Assembly: GCF_902626525.1 (NCBI RefSeq)
Contig: NZ_CACOFR010000007.1
Coordinates: 25,958 to 89,957, forward strand
Source of the DNA: an uncultured Prochlorococcus sp.
GTDB taxonomy: Bacteria; Cyanobacteriota; Cyanobacteriia; PCC-6307; Cyanobiaceae
DNA: 64,000 nt
Direction of reading: 5' to 3'
In this document: in pieces, positions 56,737 to 64,000 of the stretch
Numbering within the stretch: the stretch's first letter is position 1
How the letters are laid out: the number at the start of each line of letters is the position of its first letter
Translations under genes and position numbers: made by a program
The notes under the pieces: generated by a model
The model's database searches: none
What the model was told of the DNA's origin: nothing
Seen by the model: the letters and a program-made list of their open reading frames with translations, nothing else

Positions 56737-57816
56737 CTATTTTTTACTTAAATCCTTTGAAAAAAGATTTGCACGGACTTTAAATTTCCATACATTGACT
56801 ACACCTTTTGCATTAACTGCTGCAAGTGCACAATCATCAGGCCTCCATGATATTGCTCCTACTAAATCTCCTGCGAATGCAGCTCCAACTGCCTCTCCAT
56901 TACCGTCTTTTTTTAGAAAACTTGCGACCACAGAACCATCTCTAGATCCTGAGGCTACAAGCATACCTTTATTTGAAAAAGCTAGACTCGTAATAGGTTC
57001 TGTATGGTGACAAAGCTCTCCCGGCATAGTCCCTTCTGGACCATTCCCTGTAAAGCTCCATACTGTAATTCTTTCACTGCCACTAGTTGCTAGCAATTTT
57101 CCGCTTTCATCAAAAGAAAGGTGACTTGGTTTCCCGGGATATCCTGTCATTTCAGCGTCCATTCCAGTTGATCTTCGCCAAAAATGAACTGAATTATCTT
57201 GACTTCCACATGCGACTATATCTCCATTAGGACTTAATTCCATTGAGACCAATGATCCTTGCCACTCGAGTTTTTGATTAGTTTTATTTTTAACTATGTC
57301 AAAGAATGTCACTCTACCGTAGCAGGCAGTTGCCAATTCATTTTTATTTGACCATGTGATTGCACTCACTGTACTTGGATGGTCTTCTGAAATCCATTTT
57401 TCTTCACCACTTTCATTAAAAACATATACTTTCTTTGAGGAAGCTATTGCTAGAAATAAACCGTCACTGGACCATTTGAGATGTTCTAACCACCCTTTGC
57501 CAAGATCAAGTGTTTTAATTAATTTTCCTTCGTGGCAATTGAAAATTTTAACATTTCCATCCTGCCCTGTTGTTGCAAAAATTTCACCTTCTGGATGAAT
57601 GGCCATTGCTAATAGACCACCAGAGTGTGTATTTTCTTTTTTCCAAATAATTTTTCCAGTATTTCCTTCGAATGCAAAAAGACCTCCTGCTACATCGCCA
57701 ACAATAAATTGTTTCCCTTTAAGAGCCCAGCCACATGCTATGGCATAATCGTTAACTTCGGCTGTCCAGCCTTCATGGAAAATGCCTCTAGGACTAAATG
57801 CTTCTAAATCAGGCAT
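56737..57816 (-). CDS. WD40-repeat beta-propeller protein
   Basis: Repeated GKIIWKKENTHSGGLLAMAIHPEGEIFATTGQDGNVKIF-type units; start overlaps cobW stop. Confidence 0.92.
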   Translation of the reverse strand: MPDLEAFSPRGIFHEGWTAEVNDYAIACGWALKGKQFIVGDVAGGLFAFEGNTGKIIWKKENTHSGGLLAMAIHPEGEIFATTGQDGNVKIFNCHEGKLIKTLDLGKGWLEHLKWSSDGLFLAIASSKKVYVFNESGEEKWISEDHPSTVSAITWSNKNELATACYGRVTFFDIVKNKTNQKLEWQGSLVSMELSPNGDIVACGSQDNSVHFWRRSTGMDAEMTGYPGKPSHLSFDESGKLLATSGSERITVWSFTGNGPEGTMPGELCHHTEPITSLAFSNKGMLVASGSRDGSVVASFLKKDGNGEAVGAAFAGDLVGAISWRPDDCALAAVNAKGVVNVWKFKVRANLFSKDLSKK

Positions 57817-59159
57817 TTATCAAAGCCTTCTTGCATTTCTTTCTCATTTAGATTTCTGCCGATAAAAACAAGCTGATTTCTACGAGGTTCGTTACCCCAC
57901 TCTTTGTCAGGTTGTGCAGTAAATAACATGTGTACACCCTGGAAAACTATTCTTCTTGTGTTTCCTGAGTAACTTATAAAACCTTTAGTTCTGAATATGT
58001 CCACCCCTTTTTCCGAGAGAAGCCTACCCATCCAAATATTTAGTTTTTCAGGGTCAACATCACCAAATCGCTCTATGGCAATTGAGCCTACTTCGTCATC
58101 ATGTTCATGCTCTGCTTGCCAAAATCTTTCAGTATTAAATAGGATCTCTTTTGAATTTTTGTCTTCACTTTTAATGACTTTCATATTAAATTCTTCAGCA
58201 GTGTGCTGAGTAAACAAACCTATTTTTGTTGGTTTTTCTATGTGCAGGATAAAGGATTTATTTCCTTTATCCTCCAATCTAAGATTTATATGTTCTCCAA
58301 ATGGGATAGTATTTCCAGACTCTAAACTAATTGCTTTTTCTGCATAAAGTCTTACAGATGATTCAGCGCCATTTTTAAGTTCTTCATCACTCTCACCTTG
58401 GTTAGCAAGAGCTACTAATGACATTTCCGGATCGGGTCCTTCTTCTAGTAATAATTCATATTTACCGGCAGCAAGATCGTAAACACCTGTCCATTCGAAA
58501 GGATATTCTGGTTCAAGAAATGTTGGTCTGCGTTTAAGGATCTGATCAAGATCAAATGCACTTAGATTTAAGACTGTTTCAATTGGTACTTTGGCATTCT
58601 CGGCTCGAATAATTCGAGTCATTCGGTTCATATCTCTCAATCTTGATTCAAGGGTATCTAGTGCATCGTCAGAGACTAAATCAATTTTATTGAGGACAAT
58701 AACATCTGCAAATGCTACTTGTTCTGAACTTTCATCACTCCTACCTAGCTGCTGATCAATATGTGCAGCATCAACTAAAGTCACAATTCCATCAAGAGTA
58801 AATTCAGAACTAATCTCTTCATCCATGAAAAATGTCTGTGCAACTGGCCCAGGATCTGCTAATCCTGTCGTTTCTACTAAAACATAATCAAACTTATCTC
58901 TTCTTTTCATAAGGTTGCCAAGGACTCTTATTAAATCACCGCGAACAGTACAACAAATGCAACCGTTTGACATCTCAAAAACTTCTTCATCGGCATTAAT
59001 TACGAGCCCTTGATCTATACCTACTTCACCGTATTCATTCTCAATTACGGCTATTCTTTTCCCGTGCTCTTCACTTAGTATTCTATTAAGCAAAGTAGTC
59101 TTCCCTGAACCTAAAAATCCAGTGAGAATTGTAACGGGAACTTTATCTTTAATGCTCAT
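57804..59159 (-). CDS. COG0523 (CobW/ZNG-like) GTPase, putative metallochaperone
   Basis: GFLGSGKTTLLNRIL, ENEYGEVGID, GCICCTVRGDL (CxCC), NKIDLV, EHEHDDE. Confidence 0.95.
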   Translation of the reverse strand: MSIKDKVPVTILTGFLGSGKTTLLNRILSEEHGKRIAVIENEYGEVGIDQGLVINADEEVFEMSNGCICCTVRGDLIRVLGNLMKRRDKFDYVLVETTGLADPGPVAQTFFMDEEISSEFTLDGIVTLVDAAHIDQQLGRSDESSEQVAFADVIVLNKIDLVSDDALDTLESRLRDMNRMTRIIRAENAKVPIETVLNLSAFDLDQILKRRPTFLEPEYPFEWTGVYDLAAGKYELLLEEGPDPEMSLVALANQGESDEELKNGAESSVRLYAEKAISLESGNTIPFGEHINLRLEDKGNKSFILHIEKPTKIGLFTQHTAEEFNMKVIKSEDKNSKEILFNTERFWQAEHEHDDEVGSIAIERFGDVDPEKLNIWMGRLLSEKGVDIFRTKGFISYSGNTRRIVFQGVHMLFTAQPDKEWGNEPRRNQLVFIGRNLNEKEMQEGFDKCLI

Positions 59160-59235
59160 TTATGATTTTTACTAAATAAACAATATTCTAATATTAGTAA
59201 TAATAAAAAATGAAGACCGTTTTTATTAGAGAAAT

Positions 59236-60753
59236 TTAATCTGAAAGTTTGTACCATTCAGACTCAAGATTGGAGCCAGATTCTTTATTACAGCTTCCAC
59301 CTAATGAATCAACAATTGTACAAGTGTTGTGTACGGCTACTGAAACCGTATTACCATCCATCATCAATCCATCAACGAATATTTGATTAGAAGCTAAAGG
59401 AACAGAACTTTGTCTACTTAAGTTCCTTAATAACTTAGATGCTGGAAATTGTTCAGGAAATATTGCCTGAACTTTTTCTTCATCTAACATTTTTAAAGTA
59501 GAACTTATGTTGTCTGGCCTTAAGCTTGAGGAGTCCCCAAGAAAGTCAAGTAAACTTATAGTTTCAAAACCAAAGGCATCGCCGTAGTATCCCATTGCGT
59601 TGTGTTTAGAGACAATTACTTTGTTATCCTGAGGGATAGAGCTTACTTGTTCGACGATCCAACTATCTAAAGCTTCTAAGAGTGAATCAGCTTTTTCGAA
59701 TCTTTCATTAATTAATTTTCTGTCCCCTCTATTAAAAACTGAAATATCTTTCTTTAAACTTTTGCTTATAACATCTCCCATTTTTATGATGTTATGTGGA
59801 TCATGCCATATATGTGGATCTAGACCTCCATGGTCATGATGATGATGATGCTCCTCTCCTTCGTCTGGTACTTGTGCGATTGGTTCGACATCACTATTTA
59901 AAACGTCTTTAAAAAAGTGTTGAGTTGCTTCAAACTCAAATGGCATGTGTTCAGTAAAAAATATATATTGACCATCTTCTTTGATATCCACGTTAAAAAC
60001 AGTGCTTTCTTTTCTTTGATCAAAGTTAAGAATAAAAGCTTTATTACTTGCTATCAAAGTGCCATTATTTTTTCTGCTTATTGAGTCTTTAGATCCTAAT
60101 AATTCTTTAGCTAACTCTTCAGAACTCTTTATGTTATTGGATTTGAGAATCACCATCTTCATTGCAGGATCTGCATATTCGCCATCGACTTTTTCAAATG
60201 ACCATTTGTAAGAACCCTTAGAAAGCTGGAATTTACCTGCCCATTCGAAAGCACCCTCAGTATGATCATCATGACCTCCATGATCAGAATGATCATCTAC
60301 TTTAGCTGAATGTTCAGCATGATCATTACTTCCATCATGGTTTGCATGATCATCATGACCTCCATGATCAGAATTATCGTCTATGTCTATTGCACTAATA
60401 CCTACAACAACAGTATTCTTTTTATTTTCCCAATTTCTGATGCTTGGAGTCATTTCTTTACCAAGAGTGAATACTTTGTCTGCACTATTTAGTAATTGAG
60501 CTTGCCTTGGATTGATCTTTAAGTCGTGAACATCTTCTTTTCTATCTACTAAGCATGTAACTTTGTCAGAAGGTAATGCAATTGATTTAACCAAATCACA
60601 AACTAGTGGTTCAACTGCTATGTATGATTTTCCTTTAGCCATGACATCCTGCCCAAAACTAGAAAATATAATCGTTCCAGCGATTACGGAATTTTTAATA
60701 ATTAACTTATTCAAACCTGTTTTATTTGTTAAAAGTTTTTTAAAAATTGACAT
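59236..60753 (-). CDS. znuA: zinc ABC transporter substrate-binding protein with large His-rich and domain insertion
   Basis: ZnuA-type VEPLVCDLV, GLDPHIWHDPHN, FPEQFPASKLLRNLSRQ; His-rich DHSDHGGHDDH repeats and EEHHHHHDHGG. Confidence 0.93.
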   Translation of the reverse strand: MSIFKKLLTNKTGLNKLIIKNSVIAGTIIFSSFGQDVMAKGKSYIAVEPLVCDLVKSIALPSDKVTCLVDRKEDVHDLKINPRQAQLLNSADKVFTLGKEMTPSIRNWENKKNTVVVGISAIDIDDNSDHGGHDDHANHDGSNDHAEHSAKVDDHSDHGGHDDHTEGAFEWAGKFQLSKGSYKWSFEKVDGEYADPAMKMVILKSNNIKSSEELAKELLGSKDSISRKNNGTLIASNKAFILNFDQRKESTVFNVDIKEDGQYIFFTEHMPFEFEATQHFFKDVLNSDVEPIAQVPDEGEEHHHHHDHGGLDPHIWHDPHNIIKMGDVISKSLKKDISVFNRGDRKLINERFEKADSLLEALDSWIVEQVSSIPQDNKVIVSKHNAMGYYGDAFGFETISLLDFLGDSSSLRPDNISSTLKMLDEEKVQAIFPEQFPASKLLRNLSRQSSVPLASNQIFVDGLMMDGNTVSVAVHNTCTIVDSLGGSCNKESGSNLESEWYKLSD

Positions 60754-60772
60754 GAAAAATTATAAATACTTA

Positions 60773-60789
60773 AAAATGATAATCATTTT
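60773..60789. promoter_or_regulatory. candidate Zur box between divergent znuA and znuC
   Basis: AAAATGATAATCATTTT, perfect 8-1-8 inverted repeat, 19 nt upstream of znuA start. Confidence 0.75.
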
Positions 60790-60890
60790 CATTGTATCTG
60801 ACAAGTGGCGGTATCAAATGTTATGAAAATAAGACACAGCTAGTATTATTGATAAGCTTGTAAAGTGACTTTTTTAAAAAAGATTAATTA

Positions 60891-61661
60891 ATGGCTACTT
60901 TAGTCGCTGAAAATTTAACATTTGCATACACAAAAAAAAGTAAGCCAGTTTTAAATAAGGTATCGGTTGAGATTAAGCCTGGAACCCTAACAGCGTTAGT
61001 TGGTCCAAACGGTGCAGGTAAATCAACTCTTTTGAAAATATTGCAAGGACAAAATACTCCAGATGTAGGCGAAATAAAAATTGACGGTGAAAACTTATAT
61101 AGATCTAGTTCTCTAGTGGCACTAATGCCTCAAAGAAGTTCTATGAATTGGAAATTTCCCATTACAGTAGAAAAATTAGTATCTCTTGGTCAAATTAAGT
61201 ATTCAAAATCAAGAAGTAATAACCCCTTTCAAATTAAGACTCTCCTAACATATCCTAATTCTTGGATTAATAAGTGTTGTGAATTAGAGGCGACATTGCA
61301 AAGAGTAGGCATTGCAAATTTGGCTAATAGAAGACTTGATTCTCTTTCAGGAGGACAGCAACAAAGAGCTCTATTAGCAAAAACTCTTATGTCCCCTGCA
61401 AAAATATTTCTTCTGGATGAACCTTGTGCGGCATTGGATCCCCCCGCAAAAGAGGATTTTCTAAAAATTGTTCGTCAACTTGCAGATTCGGGACTTTCTT
61501 TACTCGTAAGTAGTCATGATTGGGGAGAGTCTCTAAATAATTATGATCAAGTAATAGTTCTTGATAAAAGTGTTTTGGCAGTTGGTAGTCCAGATCTAAT
61601 AAAAGATAAATTGGATGCAATAAACATTAGCTCAATAAAGGAAAATAATTTCTGCGATTAG
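60891..61661 (+). CDS. znuC: zinc ABC transporter ATP-binding protein
   Basis: GPNGAGKSTLLKIL, LSGGQQQRALLAKTL, LLDEPCAALDP. Confidence 0.95.
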   Translation: MATLVAENLTFAYTKKSKPVLNKVSVEIKPGTLTALVGPNGAGKSTLLKILQGQNTPDVGEIKIDGENLYRSSSLVALMPQRSSMNWKFPITVEKLVSLGQIKYSKSRSNNPFQIKTLLTYPNSWINKCCELEATLQRVGIANLANRRLDSLSGGQQQRALLAKTLMSPAKIFLLDEPCAALDPPAKEDFLKIVRQLADSGLSLLVSSHDWGESLNNYDQVIVLDKSVLAVGSPDLIKDKLDAINISSIKENNFCD

Positions 61662-61674
61662 AAAATGTTCCTTT

Positions 61675-62109
61675 TTAATTCTGAGCCTGATAACAGTTTT
61701 GGCAAAGCCCGAAATATTCGAGGGTATGAAACAATAATTGGTATTTCTTGGGATTTGAATTGGGAGTATGTATATCTTTTACCGGGCATCCTTCCATTTT
61801 TGATGTCTCACCACATTGAACACAGGTCAAATGATGAATATCTCTATCTACAGGGGTGTAAAGAACTTCTCCAGTTGGGAGATGTCTAGAACGTATTAAA
61901 CCATGCTTTATAAGAACTTGAAGATTCCTGTAAACAGTTGTCAATCCCATTGCTTTACCGTTTTCTATCAATTGTCTATGCAACTCTTGACCGCTCAATT
62001 CATCTTCGCATTTATTAAGTTCTTCAAGAAGTTGTTCTTGTCTTTTGGTAATGTCAGACTTAGTTACCATTGTTTCCGAAATCTTTTTTTGTCCCGTATT
62101 TTTGATCAT
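61675..62109 (-). CDS. zur: Fur-family regulator, probably Zur
   Basis: GLTTVYRNLQVLIKHGLI, HHLTCVQCGE, C-terminal CQNC; embedded in the znu locus. Confidence 0.92.
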   Translation of the reverse strand: MIKNTGQKKISETMVTKSDITKRQEQLLEELNKCEDELSGQELHRQLIENGKAMGLTTVYRNLQVLIKHGLIRSRHLPTGEVLYTPVDRDIHHLTCVQCGETSKMEGCPVKDIHTPNSNPKKYQLLFHTLEYFGLCQNCYQAQN

Positions 62110-62126
62110 ACCGAATCATTCGAATA

Positions 62127-62912
62127 ATGTCTTTTATTAATAACAACTGGTGGCTTGTCCCATTAATAATAACTATTTTCTCAGGGATTTTATGTCCAGC
62201 AATGGGAACTGTATTAATCACTCATAAGAGATTATTACAAGTTAATTTAATCTCTCATTGTGTTTTGCCTGGACTTGCTTTAGCCTTAGCGCTTGGAATT
62301 CACCCCTCAATTGGTGGTGTTATCAGTGGTCTTTTAGGCTCAGTAATAGCGGAAAGTTTAACTAATAGAAAAAGTGAAAATTATGAAGCAGTTATGAATA
62401 CTATTCTCGCTGGAATGCTTGGGTTTGGAGTCCTTATTATCCCTCTACTCGGAATAAGGATTGATTTGGAGGCAGTATTATTTGGCGATTTATTGACGGC
62501 AAATTTTGGAGATTTACTTAGAACAATAATTGCTTTTTTAGTATTTATACTTTTAATGACTTTTGGATATGAAAAAGTTGTTTATGTTGGATTAGATCCA
62601 GAAGGTGCATCTGCAAGTGGTATAAACGTTTCTTTATTAAATCTTGCTTTGAGTTTTACGACAGCATTAGTAATTGTTAGTTCAATGTCAGCAGTGGGAG
62701 TAATTCTTGTAATCGCTCTTCTTTCTACCCCAACTCTGTTAGGGCTAAATAAGGCTCATAGTTTAAGAATTGGAATGATCAGGTCTTCATTTTTTGGATT
62801 ATGCATTTCACTTCTTGGCTTTATTCTCTCTATGGTCTTTAATCTGTCGCCTGGGCCTGCAATTAGTGTTATTTGTGTGGCATCTCTTTTGATTCCTAAA
62901 CTTCGCAAATAA
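62127..62912 (+). CDS. znuB: zinc ABC transporter permease
   Basis: MGTVLITHKRLLQVNLISHCVLPGLALALALG; ABC-3 family pattern. Confidence 0.94.
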   Translation: MSFINNNWWLVPLIITIFSGILCPAMGTVLITHKRLLQVNLISHCVLPGLALALALGIHPSIGGVISGLLGSVIAESLTNRKSENYEAVMNTILAGMLGFGVLIIPLLGIRIDLEAVLFGDLLTANFGDLLRTIIAFLVFILLMTFGYEKVVYVGLDPEGASASGINVSLLNLALSFTTALVIVSSMSAVGVILVIALLSTPTLLGLNKAHSLRIGMIRSSFFGLCISLLGFILSMVFNLSPGPAISVICVASLLIPKLRK

Positions 62913-62927
62913 TTAAATCTTAAATGT

Positions 62928-63058
62928 CTAATCAGAGTTTAATACTTGAGCTTCTGGATTTTTTTTAAAGCTACTTCCTTAGCTTCTTTTTTATTATTTG
63001 CTATGACAACCTCATTAAATTCCTAACCTTTTTTTCTCAGACTTACTTTGAAACGCAT
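62928..63058 (-). pseudogene. small conserved-type gene with in-frame TAG and apparent frameshift at A8
   Basis: MRFKVSLRKKG*EFNEVVIANNKKEAKEVALKK then shift reads NPEAQVLNSD*. Confidence 0.5.
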
Positions 63059-63142
63059 AAAAAATTTTTTAATTAATCAAAAGTTAACTATTAAGCAGCT
63101 AGATTTTAATACTTTTAATAGTTAATTGATGAAATGGAAACT

Positions 63143-63397
63143 TTAATTATTTTGGAGCTTTTCTAATACGGATTCTTTCTCAATCTTTGCTACATCCTGC
63201 AATCCATTAGCATCAAACCAAGGAGCGTTTTCCCAATTAAATCCATCTCCAAAGGTATTATCTGGAGCGGTAACGTACCAGTGACATGATGAATCAGGAA
63301 CATCTACAGCACATTTTGACCAGTCAGCTTCCCATTGAGGAACTTGCACCCACATCACAGAAGCCAATAAAAAAGAAAAAATAAAATTCATTATCAT
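63143..63397 (-). CDS. small exported hypothetical protein
   Basis: 84 aa, signal peptide-like start, two Cys in WSKCAVDVPDSSCHWYVTAPDNTFGDGFNW. Confidence 0.7.
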   Translation of the reverse strand: MIMNFIFSFLLASVMWVQVPQWEADWSKCAVDVPDSSCHWYVTAPDNTFGDGFNWENAPWFDANGLQDVAKIEKESVLEKLQNN

Positions 63398-63400
63398 TAG

Positions 63401-63541
63401 TTAGCAAAATTTTGAAAGATTTTTTTCACACTCTTTCTTTCGTTTCTTCCAGTAGCTCTCCAGTATTTGATATTGATATTTTATTCTTAACTCTTTTAAA
63501 ATATTATCTTGATTGATAATTGAGGATTTTTTGAACTTCAT
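63401..63541 (-). CDS. 46-aa basic small ORF
   Basis: MKFKKSSIINQDNILKELRIKYQYQILESYWKKRKKECEKNLSKFC; ATG to TAA, 3 nt before the downstream gene start. Confidence 0.45.
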   Translation of the reverse strand: MKFKKSSIINQDNILKELRIKYQYQILESYWKKRKKECEKNLSKFC

Positions 63542-63617
63542 TGCGCAAACCAATTTTCTAAAATATATCTAAAATGTTTTTGAGATTTTTTGAAGTGAAT
63601 TTATACTCAATTTATTT

Positions 63618-63752
63618 TTACTTCTGTTTAGGTAAGTATTTTTGAGGATTATTCTCAATGTAATTAAGTGAATATTTGAAAACTCCTAATATGACTGAAA
63701 AAAAAGTAATTATTGAGATTACATGAATTATTTTTTTATAATTTTTATTCAT
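63618..63752 (-). CDS. 44-aa single-TM small protein
   Basis: MNKNYKKIIHVISIITFFSVILGVFKYSLNYIENNPQKYLPKQK. Confidence 0.6.
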   Translation of the reverse strand: MNKNYKKIIHVISIITFFSVILGVFKYSLNYIENNPQKYLPKQK

Positions 63753-63868
63753 AAATCCATAAATGTTTGATTTTTTTTGCATCAACATTTAAATAACTTA
63801 AAAAGGGTCGAAATAAATAGTAATTTATACTGTAGCCTTTTAAATTACTTACAGAGTAAATTAATAAG

Positions 63869-63937
63869 ATCAGAAACTCCTCACACATTATTTTCTGATA
63901 CTTTAAAAGTACCCAGCTATGAAGCTAGGTACTTTTT
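63869..63937 (+). ncRNA. Yfr2-family / Cyano-1-like small RNA candidate
   Basis: Hairpin ATCAGAAA-[CTCCTCACACATTAT]-TTTCTGAT then strong terminator AAAGTACCCAGCTATGAAGCTAGGTACTTTTT. Confidence 0.82.
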
Positions 63938-64000
63938 AAATTTTTTATATGTGACAGTTAAGATAGAGGTCCAATCAGTGTTTCATATTTTTAATTAAAG

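Noticed and set aside
59188-59197. CTAATATTAG palindrome upstream of the COG0523 gene as a Zur site
   Set aside because: Short and AT-rich, no match to TGATAATCA-type operators; expected by chance in this composition
63777-63998. 73-aa plus-strand ORF at the right end
   Set aside because: Covers the sRNA hairpin and terminator; no recognisable protein features

Overview
AT-rich window with dense, short-spaced housekeeping genes typical of a streamlined marine picocyanobacterium. Gene content and order (Yfr1 between a guaB-like gene and trxA, petG, sasA, petH-zwf-opcA, chlI, crtL) point to Prochlorococcus, probably a high-light clade; the clade is inference. About 50 CDSs are supported, plus one tRNA-Glu(TTC), Yfr1, and a second small RNA candidate carrying the same ACTCCTCACACA core near the right end. 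The least ordinary parts are: (a) a zinc locus (WD40, COG0523/CobW GTPase, znuA, znuC, zur, znuB) in which the GTPase and the periplasmic ZnuA seem to share one inserted domain; (b) a low-coding-density stretch at about 52.5-56.7 kb with a (TAA)n microsatellite between divergent genes, a minus-strand terminator with no annotated gene, and small ORFs; (c) a cytochrome c-like protein with CIGYH in place of CXXCH; (d) decayed or frameshifted small genes. No CRISPR array, prophage or transposase was seen. All calls come from reading the sequence and the supplied ORFs; no database search was run.
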